A stretch of DNA of 64,000 nucleotides, taken from Levilactobacillus fujinensis (GTDB taxonomy: Bacteria; Bacillota; Bacilli; Lactobacillales; Lactobacillaceae). The stretch is from positions 62,001 through 126,000 of the forward strand of contig NZ_RHNX01000005.1 of NCBI RefSeq assembly GCF_003946335.1. Direction: 5' to 3'. The position numbers were made by a program, and so were the translations under genes. Under the pieces are notes generated by a model. That model had not been told where the DNA came from. It made no database searches and was given only the letters and a program-made list of their open reading frames with translations. Positions within the stretch are counted from its first letter, which is position 1, and each line of letters begins with the position of its first letter. Of this stretch, positions 17,005-24,645 are shown one piece after another.

Positions 17005-18171
17005 ATGACGGTAGTTGGAATTGATAAGATTGGATTTTACACGCCTGGCATGTATGTCGACATGGCAGAGCTTGCTAGCGCACGAGGCGAAGATCCAAAT
17101 AAATATTTAATTGGAATTGGACAATCGAAGCAGGCCGTAATCCCGCCAACTCAAGATGTCGTCACTATGGCGGCGAACGCGGCTGAACAGATCTTGACAC
17201 CGGCTCTCAAGGCAGAAATTGGCATGGTATTGTTCGGTACCGAATCCGGGATCGACAACTCCAAGGCCGCTGCTGTTTATCTAGCCCACTTGTTAGACTT
17301 ACCGCAAAATACGCGAGCCATTGAGTTGAAACAGGCCTGTTACGGGGCCACGGCAGGTTTGCAATTAGCAGCTGACTATGTACGCGTGCATCCCCAGGGG
17401 AAGGTGCTGGTTATTGGTGCAGATATTGCGCGGTATGGCTTGCGCACGGCTGGCGAGGTCACACAGGGGGGCGGCGCTATAGCCATGTTAGTAACGGCTG
17501 ACCCAACCATCTTGGCGTTGGACGACGTCAGTAGTTATCACACGGCAGATGTTATGGACTTCTGGCGACCAACTTACCGGACCGAGGCACTAGTTGATGG
17601 GAAATATTCGACCAACGTTTATTTGAACTTTTTTAAAACAGTCTGGGCAGACTATCAACAACAGACACAGCGATCCATCAAAGATTTTGCAGCATTTGCT
17701 TTTCATTTGCCCTTTACTAAAATGGGCCGAAAAGGTCTGCGCCAAATTCTGCCAGAAGCAACGCCTGAGCAACAGACAACACTGACAGCCGCCTTTGAGG
17801 CCAGTCAAGAGGATAATCGCAATGTGGGTAACTTGTACACGGGTTCACTTTATCTGAGTTTGCTATCATTACTTCGACATGGTCAACTGATTGGCAACGA
17901 GCGAATCGGGTTCTTCAGCTACGGGTCCGGCGCCGAGGGTGAATTTTTCAGCGGTGTGTTGCAGCCCAATTTTCGTGACGGCTTTGTCGAAGAACGGTTG
18001 GCTCAACAATTGGCTGATCGGCAACGGGTCTCGGTAGCGGAGTACGAGCAAATCTATGCTGCCCAACTCAGTAACGACGGTCGTGACGTGCAACTTGCGG
18101 TGGGTGCAGAGCAAGCAACCTACTATTTGGCAGGTCGGCAACATGAGCAGCGTCAGTACCGTAAGCAATAA
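17005..18171 (+). CDS. mvaS: Hydroxymethylglutaryl-CoA synthase
   Basis: Condenses acetoacetyl-CoA with acetyl-CoA in the mevalonate route to isopentenyl diphosphate, the isoprenoid route of lactic acid bacteria. The 388 residues carry the bacterial MvaS active site: Glu in GTESGID (near 79), Cys in KQACYGATAG (C111) and His in AFHLPFTKMG (near 233). The C-terminal SYGSGAEGEFFSG motif is present. The ATG follows AGGAGGAATTAG. It is monocistronic here, between the PPK2 gene and a convergent terminator. The product feeds the undecaprenyl pathway served by uppS further along. Confidence 0.96.
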   Translation: MTVVGIDKIGFYTPGMYVDMAELASARGEDPNKYLIGIGQSKQAVIPPTQDVVTMAANAAEQILTPALKAEIGMVLFGTESGIDNSKAAAVYLAHLLDLPQNTRAIELKQACYGATAGLQLAADYVRVHPQGKVLVIGADIARYGLRTAGEVTQGGGAIAMLVTADPTILALDDVSSYHTADVMDFWRPTYRTEALVDGKYSTNVYLNFFKTVWADYQQQTQRSIKDFAAFAFHLPFTKMGRKGLRQILPEATPEQQTTLTAAFEASQEDNRNVGNLYTGSLYLSLLSLLRHGQLIGNERIGFFSYGSGAEGEFFSGVLQPNFRDGFVEERLAQQLADRQRVSVAEYEQIYAAQLSNDGRDVQLAVGAEQATYYLAGRQHEQRQYRKQ

Positions 18172-18265
18172 GACTTTCAAAAAAAGGGCGTGACGAGGGT
18201 TGTCAGTGTTAAGCGAATCCGACTAATCTTTGTCACACGGCTTAGCTATATAAATTTGGAGACAT

Positions 18266-18303
18266 CAAAGGAGGCTTGACTTTTGTCATGGCCTCCTTTT
18301 TTT
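18266..18303. terminator. Bidirectional terminator between mvaS and the SPFH gene
   Basis: Perfect arms AAAGGAGGC / GCCTCCTTT with T tracts on both strands separate two convergent units. Confidence 0.92.
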
Positions 18304-19144
18304 AAGCTTTAGGCTGAGTCTTTGGTGGCGTTACGAAGCCACTTTTCAGTGCGGCACCGATGGCCGGAATCTGACCAAGGTCGGCGACGTGGTCATTTGG
18401 AATGACTACGACGTTGGCCGGTGATTTTGCTAAATCGCTGAAAGCTGTGATCGATTGATTTTCGAAGAAACCGGGTTGGGCACTGCCCAAACTAGAATTG
18501 ACCGTGTCGATGCGGTATTTTTCGGCATCAGCTCTGGTCCGAGTTGCGGTGGCTTCAGCGGCCGCCGTTGCCATTAAGGCATCATTTTTTGCCTTCGTTG
18601 TTAGCTCGATGGATTTGGCTTCACCTTCGGCCTGAGCAATAGTAGCGATTCGTTCACGGTCAGCGGTCAGCTGTTTATCCATGGCGGATTGAATGGCCTT
18701 GGAGGGGGTCAATTCATCGATGTTGGTCCGGTCGACATTTATCCCGTACGTGTCGGTCAAATCTCCGATAGCGGTAGCAAGTTCCAAGTTGATTTTGGCT
18801 GTTGACCCCAGAGCTTCATTCAGGTCCATTCGACCAATAATGTCTCGCAGGTGGCCCCGAACTAACTGAGCCATGGATTCCACGGAATCCGTGTTTTCAT
18901 ATTGGTATTTAACGGAGTTGGTGACATGGTAGTTGAGCGTTAGGCTGGCTGAGACATCGGCGTTATCCTTGGTGATCACGGAGTAATTAGGCAGAGCCAA
19001 CGGCGTCATGGCTAAGCTGACCGTGCGAATCTTTTGAATCAGTGGCATATAGAAATGAATCCCGGAAGTGACACTCCGTTTGTACTTTCCCAACGTTTCA
19101 ACTAATCCTTCGTTATTTTGACGGACAATTCTAATTCCGAACAT
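18302..19144 (-). CDS. SPFH/Band 7 (stomatin-like) protein
   Basis: A 280-residue member of the stomatin/prohibitin/flotillin family. The core spans about residues 5-175 (VRQNNEGLVETLGKYKRSVTSGIHFYMP..., NADVSASLTLNYHV, MDLNEALG). An Ala/Glu-rich predicted coiled coil (about 150-215, RERIATIAQAEGEAKSIEL) should drive ring or lattice assembly. Unlike most relatives it lacks a hydrophobic N-terminal anchor. The C-terminal 60 residues are Pro/Ala-rich. The stop codon lies inside the terminator arm. It is the second gene of an operon with a ribbon-helix-helix protein. Role unknown; membrane microdomain or envelope stress function is the family expectation. Confidence 0.88.
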   Translation of the reverse strand: MFGIRIVRQNNEGLVETLGKYKRSVTSGIHFYMPLIQKIRTVSLAMTPLALPNYSVITKDNADVSASLTLNYHVTNSVKYQYENTDSVESMAQLVRGHLRDIIGRMDLNEALGSTAKINLELATAIGDLTDTYGINVDRTNIDELTPSKAIQSAMDKQLTADRERIATIAQAEGEAKSIELTTKAKNDALMATAAAEATATRTRADAEKYRIDTVNSSLGSAQPGFFENQSITAFSDLAKSPANVVVIPNDHVADLGQIPAIGAALKSGFVTPPKTQPKA

Positions 19145-19156
19145 ACCGATTCCCCC

Positions 19157-19486
19157 CTAGATTTTCTTGAGCGTTAAAATGTTACCATTACTCTCCGTTA
19201 TGCTATAGCTGGCAGTACGGTCGGGCTTCTCAGGTGACTCGAGAAGATAGCGATAGTAAATTCCAGCAACTAACACGAGACCGGATTTGGTATCGAGCTC
19301 CTTGCCAGACAACGAACGACCAATCAACTGGCGCTGCTCCCAGTTGCCATGTGGAGCAGCCTGGGAGAGTAACTTAACGATGTAGGCGTTGATGCTTCGG
19401 CCATCGGCGTCGGCAGCGTTAGATAGGCGTTCGAATAGGCTGTCGTCCATTCGCAGTAAAAAACGCTTTTGTTTGTCTTTGGCCAT
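19157..19486 (-). CDS. Arc-like ribbon-helix-helix protein with C-terminal extension
   Basis: The start is ATG 19486 (MAKDKQKRFLLRMDDSL), after GGGGGCAAGG; a longer frame to 19522 has no better site. Residues 6-50 match an Arc/MetJ-type ribbon-helix-helix: strand KRFLLRMDD, helix LFERLSNAADADG, helix SINAYIVKLLSQA. A further 55 residues rich in beta (KSGLVLVAGIYYRYLLES, TASYSITESNGNILTLKKI) form an extension of unknown role. It is 12 bases upstream of the SPFH gene, so it may regulate that operon; this is inferred from context only. Confidence 0.78.
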   Translation of the reverse strand: MAKDKQKRFLLRMDDSLFERLSNAADADGRSINAYIVKLLSQAAPHGNWEQRQLIGRSLSGKELDTKSGLVLVAGIYYRYLLESPEKPDRTASYSITESNGNILTLKKI

Positions 19487-19522
19487 AATCCTTGCCCCCT
19501 GCTGATAGCTTAATGATATCAC

Positions 19523-19854
19523 TTTGATATCGGAACTGGTAAGAAAACGCCATCAAATAGTAGTGAAGGAAAGCCAATTACTGTAAATTTGATTACATAA
19601 TCACTGCAAGGAGGCGCCTGCGATAGGGAGACTTCCAGCTGAAAGAATGCTAGGTTTTTCATACAGTCTAAGGTCGCGCAAGGGACTTGAGTTCATGGGG
19701 GACTAGCAAAGCACGCCAGTCAATGCTATTTTTACTAATCTAGTGGTAGCGGTCAGGGATGTAGCTAGCCATGATAATTACGATTATTGCAAGAATAATG
19801 TGAACAATTTAGCTTTCAATCGTTTCAATCTTTAGCTTAAGCTATTAACCAATT
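19523..19854. other. Gene-free spacer upstream of the RHH/SPFH operon
   Basis: About 330 bp with no supported ORF. The 12-base string GGTCAGGGATGT at 19751-19762 recurs exactly at 33316-33327 in another spacer. Confidence 0.5.
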
Positions 19855-19886
19855 AAAAAGAGCTTAAACGCTGACCGTTTAAGCTC
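19855..19886 (-). terminator. Intrinsic terminator after the 195-residue membrane protein gene
   Basis: The perfect 11-base arms GAGCTTAAACG / CGTTTAAGCTC are followed by five T on the minus strand. Confidence 0.9.
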
Positions 19887-19893
19887 ATCTACA

Positions 19894-20481
19894 CTACTCG
19901 AAACTATTTTTGATGATATAACCATCCTTAAAGATCAAGACTGGGGCTTGATCGCCGACTCGAATCTTAAAGGTATAGCCATTACCTAACGACTTTTTCA
20001 GCGAGGCACTGGTCTTAGCGAAACCATTAGCGAATTGTGGCCATTTTGCCTTTTTCGCTTGACTGGGGTCCTGCTTCAGGGCCGCAATCGTTTTCTTGAG
20101 ATCCGCGTTGGTGACAGTGACCACATAGGTTTTTGATTGATGATCGAAGCTGACGTTGCCCATGGCCTTTAGCGATGATTGTAGCTGTTGCTGAATCTTT
20201 TTTTCGGTGCTTCGGCGGTCAGTAGTTATTGTACTGGAGCCAAAAGCTTGGCCAGATTGAGAATCTAGTTTTGCCTTTTTTACGGTATGACTCGTGGTCG
20301 GCGCTGTCGATTCGTGCGACCAGTAAGGTAACTTCCATACTGAGAGTCCGGTAAGAAGTAGCGCGATGGCTAATGCCAGCCCAGGGCCGACCTTAGACTC
20401 TCGCCGTTGAATCGCAAGTGTCAGTGAAAAAATAGCAATAATAGTGATTAAGCCACAAATGATAGCAAAACCAAGAACCAT
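19894..20481 (-). CDS. Two-helix membrane protein with extracytoplasmic domain
   Basis: The start is ATG 20481 (MVLGFAIICG), after GGGGAGGG; an in-frame start at 20505 lies upstream of that site. Two hydrophobic helices lie at about 1-22 and 34-55, then a Ser/Thr-rich linker and a globular domain from about 85 to 195 (TEKKIQQQLQSSLKAMGNVSFD, YVVTVTNADLKKTIAALKQD, GNGYTFKIRVGDQAPVLIFKDG). Topology suggests the domain is outside the cell. I do not recognise the family with confidence. It is monocistronic on the minus strand with a strong terminator. Confidence 0.72.
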   Translation of the reverse strand: MVLGFAIICGLITIIAIFSLTLAIQRRESKVGPGLALAIALLLTGLSVWKLPYWSHESTAPTTSHTVKKAKLDSQSGQAFGSSTITTDRRSTEKKIQQQLQSSLKAMGNVSFDHQSKTYVVTVTNADLKKTIAALKQDPSQAKKAKWPQFANGFAKTSASLKKSLGNGYTFKIRVGDQAPVLIFKDGYIIKNSFE

Positions 20482-20627
20482 ATAAGTCCCTCCCCGTGGG
20501 CACATGTCATGTGTTTGTGACCAATAAAATGGTCAAATTACTTTGCATAAGTATAGCATGAATCAATTATAGAATAAATTAAAGAGACCCAATTGATAAA
20601 ATGAACGAACGTTAGGTCACATTAAGG

Positions 20628-20641
20628 TGAAACCGCTTAAA
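20628..20641. promoter_or_regulatory. Candidate catabolite-responsive element (cre)
   Basis: TGAAACCGCTTAAA matches 13 of 14 positions of the CcpA site consensus TGWAANCGNTNWCA. It lies in the divergent region between the membrane protein gene and the deoxyribosyltransferase gene, about 140 bases from each start. Confidence 0.35.
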
Positions 20642-20778
20642 ATATCATTTTATAACCGAATATTAATTAAAAATATATCGAAAAAAGTTAAGCTTTCCGG
20701 TATAATAAGGTCATCCAGTGAGACCGGCAACTTTTGCTTTGGTGATTACGGACAGTACAGAGAAATGAGGAGATTAGT

Positions 20779-21219
20779 GTGACCAACGTTTACTTAGCAG
20801 GACCGTTTTTTGATGATGAACAGATTTCCCGAATTGAACGCGTAGAAAAGGCCTTAGCCGCTAATCCGCGGGTTGATGATGTCTTTAGCCCTCGGGCTGG
20901 CGAGATTCCTGGCTTAACTGTCGGCACGCCCGAATGGGCCACGCAAACCTTCCAAATGGATATCCATGAGATTGAGCAGGCCGACGTGGTAGTTGCTTTA
21001 GTTGACTTCGTAGATGATCAGGTGGATTCTGGCACGGCTTTTGAGATTGGTTACGCTTTTCACTTGAAGAAGCCAGTTGTGATTCTCCATGAAAAAGACA
21101 CCATTTTGAACCTGATGATTGCTGAAGGGTTACATGCTTACTTACGAGAAGCTGAAGCCCTAGCAGCATACGATTTTAGTACACTTCCTGAGAGCCACTA
21201 CCAGGGTAAAGTCATTTAG
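20779..21219 (+). CDS. Nucleoside 2-deoxyribosyltransferase
   Basis: Swaps the base on a 2'-deoxynucleoside through a covalent deoxyribosyl-enzyme intermediate, a salvage activity that is characteristic of lactobacilli. The GTG start at 20779 follows GAGGAG with a suitable gap. Visible are the family N-terminus VYLAGPFFDDEQ (residues 4-15), VFSPRAGE near 36-43 and the catalytic region DVVVALVDFVDDQVDSGTAFEIGYAF (about 69-94), where the glutamate of FEIG is the nucleophile. The 146-residue length is normal (about 140-165). Monocistronic, convergent with lexA. Whether it is purine-specific (type I) or general (type II) cannot be told. Confidence 0.92.
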   Translation: MTNVYLAGPFFDDEQISRIERVEKALAANPRVDDVFSPRAGEIPGLTVGTPEWATQTFQMDIHEIEQADVVVALVDFVDDQVDSGTAFEIGYAFHLKKPVVILHEKDTILNLMIAEGLHAYLREAEALAAYDFSTLPESHYQGKVI

Positions 21220-21233
21220 AAAAATTTCAGAAA

Positions 21234-21268
21234 AATGAGGGACCAGGAAGATTTCCTGGTCCCTCATT
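21234..21268. terminator. Bidirectional terminator between the deoxyribosyltransferase gene and lexA
   Basis: Perfect 16-base arms AATGAGGGACCAGGAA / TTCCTGGTCCCTCATT with a 3-base loop and flanking A/T tracts. Confidence 0.93.
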
Positions 21269-21283
21269 ATTTTATTATAGAAC

Positions 21284-21913
21284 TTAATGAACGTCGTCGC
21301 GGAATAGGCCAACGACTTTACCTAAGATGCTAACGTGATTCAAAATGATTGGTGCCATAGTATCGTTTTCGGGTTGGAGACGGAAATGATCGGCTTCCTT
21401 GAAGAAACGCTTGCACGTGGCCTCGTTCTCCTCGGTCATCGCAATAACGATATCGCCGTTGTCCGCAGATTGTTGCCGACGAACAATGACTTGGTCACCA
21501 TTTAAGATACCAATGTTAATCATACTTTCACCGCGAATCGTCAACATGAAGAGGTCATCTTCATCGTGATCAAATTCAGGAGGAACAGGGAAGTAATCTG
21601 TGGCTTCCTGAACGGCTAAGATGGGTTCACCGGCGGTAACAGTGCCCAAAACAGGAATTTGGGTCTGCTTTTCGTGGACGCCTAATTCTTCCAATCCAGC
21701 TGGTGTGATTTCCAGTGCCCGTGGCTTAGTGGGATCCTTAGTCAGCAGCCCTTTCTTTGTCAGGCGGGCGATGTGACCGTGCACTGTAGAAGTTGAGGAC
21801 AGGGCAACAGCCTCACCGATTTCTCGGACAGTTGGGGGATACCCTTTTTCATTGACCCGTTCCCAAATGAAGCGAAGAACGGCGATTTGTTTACTTTCAG
21901 AAGCTTTGCTCAT
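21284..21913 (-). CDS. lexA: LexA repressor of the SOS response
   Basis: DNA-damage repressor that cleaves itself when RecA is active. The 209-residue protein has an N-terminal winged helix ([21 protein letters not shown], about 31-51) and the self-cleavage site Ala94-Gly95 in VTAGEP. The catalytic serine is in RGESM (S130) and the catalytic lysine in ATCKRF (K167). The lysine context is TCK where TVK is usual. The gene diverges from a DUF896 gene, and a LexA-type box lies between the two, so lexA is probably autoregulated. Confidence 0.97.
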   Translation of the reverse strand: MSKASESKQIAVLRFIWERVNEKGYPPTVREIGEAVALSSTSTVHGHIARLTKKGLLTKDPTKPRALEITPAGLEELGVHEKQTQIPVLGTVTAGEPILAVQEATDYFPVPPEFDHDEDDLFMLTIRGESMINIGILNGDQVIVRRQQSADNGDIVIAMTEENEATCKRFFKEADHFRLQPENDTMAPIILNHVSILGKVVGLFRDDVH

Positions 21914-21984
21914 ATCTTTTTGCCACCTCGTTCGTCATTCGTAGTATAGTTTAGTCTTAGTGTAGCATAGGTTGTCGTTGTTTT

Positions 21985-21998
21985 CAAACAGATGTTCG
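21985..21998. promoter_or_regulatory. LexA operator (SOS box)
   Basis: CAAACAGATGTTCG matches the Gram-positive SOS consensus CGAACRNRYGTTYC closely (AAC-N4-GTTC core intact). It sits between the divergent lexA and DUF896 genes and can control both. Confidence 0.75.
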
Positions 21999-22174
21999 GG
22001 TAAATGAGTTGAATTCTGAAAATAACCCTGATATTATGGACTGTGGTTTGAAAGCGGGGAGATCTCCCTAGCTACTGACACTCAGGAAGAGTGATCACGC
22101 AACACGATAAAATGTGGGTTGCTCTGCCCGTAACGTCATTAAACGCAATTAAATACTTTAAAGGAGGATCGTTC

Positions 22175-22423
22175 ATGGCAGAAACAACAATGGACACCCT
22201 ATTGGCAAGAATCAATGAACTGGCTCACAAGGCCAAAGCGGAAGGCTTAACTGATGATGAGATTGCAGAACGGGATCACTTACGGAAACAATATTTGAAG
22301 CTTTTTCGCGAGAGTTTCAAAAGTCAGGTTGAAATGATGCAGGTCTATGACAAAAACGGGAAAGAAGTTACCCCCGAAAAGGTTCGCGAAATTCAGCGGA
22401 AAAAGGGTTTGCGGGATAATTAA
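22175..22423 (+). CDS. DUF896 (YnzC-like) protein
   Basis: An 82-residue, highly charged helical protein. The start is ATG 22175 (MAETTMDTLLARINEL), after AAAGGAGG; a longer upstream frame has no such site. The pattern ARINELAHKAKAEGLTDDEIAERDHLRKQYL is the DUF896 signature (helical hairpin). In Bacillus subtilis the homologue ynzC lies in the SOS-induced yneA-yneB-ynzC operon that diverges from lexA. Here the division inhibitor yneA and resolvase-like yneB are absent, and DUF896 alone faces lexA across an SOS box. Confidence 0.88.
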   Translation: MAETTMDTLLARINELAHKAKAEGLTDDEIAERDHLRKQYLKLFRESFKSQVEMMQVYDKNGKEVTPEKVREIQRKKGLRDN

Positions 22424-22429
22424 TTACGG

Positions 22430-22460
22430 AAGCGCGTCTTTTTCCGGGATTCGCGCTTTT
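22430..22460 (+). terminator. Probable terminator after the DUF896 gene
   Basis: The arms AAGCGCG / CGCGCTT flank a 15-base loop and are followed by a short T tract. Confidence 0.6.
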
Positions 22461-22524
22461 AATTTACCTTAAGTTTGTGTAGAATTGTTAAATGAATGAC
22501 TTCAATGAAGGAGGGGAAATCGTC

Positions 22525-22758
22525 TTGGCAACTTGGATCTGGATCTTAATCGTCATCGTTGTCGGCTTAGCTTGTGCGGCCGGTGGCTTTTATGGCGCAC
22601 GCAAGTACATGGAGAAATACCTGAAAGACAATCCACCGATTAACGAAGACCAATTACGTGCGATGATGTTGCAGATGGGGCAAAAACCATCCCAACGGAA
22701 ATTACATCAAATGATGAACGCTATGCAACAAAACGCGTCTTCATCACGTAAGAAATAA
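22525..22758 (+). CDS. yneF: UPF0154 (YneF-like) small membrane protein
   Basis: A TTG start at 22525 lies 8 bases after AAGGAGGGG; the upstream in-frame ATG at 22492 has no ribosome binding site. The protein has one N-terminal helix (WIWILIVIVVGLACAAGGFYGA) and then the conserved UPF0154 block MEKYLKDNPPINEDQLRAMMLQMGQKPSQRKLHQMM. It ends basic (SSSRKK). The family is universal in Bacilli and found near lexA in both Bacillus and lactobacilli; function is unknown. It has its own terminator. Confidence 0.88.
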   Translation: MATWIWILIVIVVGLACAAGGFYGARKYMEKYLKDNPPINEDQLRAMMLQMGQKPSQRKLHQMMNAMQQNASSSRKK

Positions 22759-22775
22759 TCGTCTTAGTTTTTCAG

Positions 22776-22811
22776 ACTCGCTTCCAGATTTCTTTGGGAG
22801 CGAGTTTTTTT
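22776..22811 (+). terminator. Intrinsic terminator after yneF
   Basis: The stem ACTCGCTTCC / GGGAGCGAGT is followed by seven T. Confidence 0.85.
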
Positions 22812-22893
22812 AGTTGCATTTTGTTTAAATTTCGGTAAAATTAAAAAGTCTGTGTTATATTTTAATCATATTCTAATTTTAGGAGGGGTGTTC

Positions 22894-24645
22894 GTGAGTA
22901 TCTTTCACAAATTGTCGTGGTATTTCCGACTTGAATGGCGGCGATACCTGACTGGAATTATTGGCTTGTTATTAACGGCCCTAATTGCCATTATTCCCCC
23001 GCGAATCATCGGTAACATGGTGGATGGCATTCACGGGCAATCAATGACGGCACACTTACTGCTTGTTGATCTCGGCTTGATCACGATTGCCGCGTTGGCC
23101 CAATATGGTACGCGTTACATTTGGCGGAATGCAATCTGGGGTGGGGCAGCCCGGCTGGAACAATTGTTGCGAAACCGGCTGTTTAATCATTTCATGCGTA
23201 TGGACCGGGTCTTCTACCAAAAGTACCGAACGGGTGACTTGATGGCGCACGCAACCAATGACTTGGAAGCTATTCAACGGGTTGCCGGTGGGGGAATCTT
23301 GCAGTTTGCGGATGCCATCATTACCGGTGGGACTACGCTAATTGCCATGATGGCCTTGATTGACTGGCGGTTGACATTGCTAGCAATCATTCCGTTTCCA
23401 TTTCTAGCCGTTATTTCGTGGTATTTAGGTCAAAAGATCCACCGGGCTTTTGGTGAATCACAGGCGGCCTTTTCACGGTTGAATAACAAGGCACAGGAAA
23501 GCATTAGTGGTATTAAAGTCATCAAGGCCCTCGGTCAGGATGACGCTGATGTGGCAGATTTCGATTCACAAGTGGATCGAACGATTAACATCAACCGGCG
23601 TGTGAACCGCTTAGACTCACTTTTTGATCCATCAATCACGTTGATCATTTCCATTTCCTATGTTGCAACCATCGTCTTAGGTGGGCTCTTTGTGATTCAC
23701 AACGTTATTACGATTGGGAATTTGGTCTCGTTTATTAGCTATTTGGCAATGATGGTTTGGCCGATGTTTGCTGTGGGAATGCTCTTTAACACCATGGAAC
23801 GTGGGAACGCCAGTTATGATCGGGTTATGGAACTCTTGGAACAAAAGACGCACATCATCGATCAGACAAATGGTATTACCAAACGGCCACAGGGAACCTT
23901 GGACTATCACGTTTCTCAGTTCGACTATCCAGACAATGGCGGTGCCAGTCTTAAACGAATCGACTTCACGTTGCCAGCGGGACATACGCTGGGAATTGTT
24001 GGGCGGGTTGGCGCTGGGAAATCAACGATTATGAAATTAATTTTACGCGAGTTCGACAACTATGACGGCGATATCATCTTTGGTGGTCACAACATTAAAG
24101 AATATGCACTAGATAGCTACTTGCCGGCCATTGGTTATGTGCCACAAGAGAGTTTCTTGTTCTCAACGGATATTTTTGAAAATATTCGTTTTGCGCGTCC
24201 CGAAGCGACCAAGAAAGAGGTTGAAGCAGCTGCAGCTAAGAGTGATCTTGCTGGGCAAATCGACAACTTACCCGCGGGTTACGACACGCAAGTCGGTGAA
24301 GAAGGAATTTCGCTGTCTGGAGGCCAACGCCAACGTTTGGCGATTGCCAGAGCCCTGTTGATCAATCCAGAACTCTTGATTTTGGACGATGCGTTGTCCG
24401 CGGTTGACGCCGAAACGGAAGCTGAGATTTTAGCGAATTTGAAGGCGGAACGGGAGAATAAGACGACCATCATTTCTGCCCACCGATTGAGTTCCGTTAT
24501 GAATGCCGATGAAATCATCGTGTTGGATGATGGTCAGGTGGTCGAACGCGGGACGCATGATGAACTGATGGCTGCCCACGGGTGGTATCAGCGTATGTTT
24601 AACCAGCAACAACTGGAAACACAAGTGAAGGGAGGTGTTCAATAA
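22894..24645 (+). CDS. Heterodimeric ABC exporter, subunit 1 (YheI/LmrC-like)
   Basis: Fused six-helix membrane domain (about 1-310) and ATPase domain (about 330-583). The start is GTG 22894, after AGGAGGGG. The ATPase has Walker A GRVGAGKST near 370, the intact signature LSGGQRQR near 473, and Walker B LLILDDALSAVD near 494. There the catalytic glutamate is replaced by aspartate, so this subunit's own ATP site is the non-hydrolysing one. The stop codon overlaps the start of the next gene (TAATG), so the two halves are translated together. Relatives such as LmrCD, BmrCD and TM287/288 export drugs or lipids; the substrate here is not known. Confidence 0.93.
   Translation: MSIFHKLSWYFRLEWRRYLTGIIGLLLTALIAIIPPRIIGNMVDGIHGQSMTAHLLLVDLGLITIAALAQYGTRYIWRNAIWGGAARLEQLLRNRLFNHFMRMDRVFYQKYRTGDLMAHATNDLEAIQRVAGGGILQFADAIITGGTTLIAMMALIDWRLTLLAIIPFPFLAVISWYLGQKIHRAFGESQAAFSRLNNKAQESISGIKVIKALGQDDADVADFDSQVDRTININRRVNRLDSLFDPSITLIISISYVATIVLGGLFVIHNVITIGNLVSFISYLAMMVWPMFAVGMLFNTMERGNASYDRVMELLEQKTHIIDQTNGITKRPQGTLDYHVSQFDYPDNGGASLKRIDFTLPAGHTLGIVGRVGAGKSTIMKLILREFDNYDGDIIFGGHNIKEYALDSYLPAIGYVPQESFLFSTDIFENIRFARPEATKKEVEAAAAKSDLAGQIDNLPAGYDTQVGEEGISLSGGQRQRLAIARALLINPELLILDDALSAVDAETEAEILANLKAERENKTTIISAHRLSSVMNADEIIVLDDGQVVERGTHDELMAAHGWYQRMFNQQQLETQVKGGVQ

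Noticed and set aside
20602-20615. Possible second LexA box (TGAACGAACGTTAG)
   Set aside because: The right half reads GTTA instead of GTTC and no DNA-damage gene lies next to it; too weak to call.
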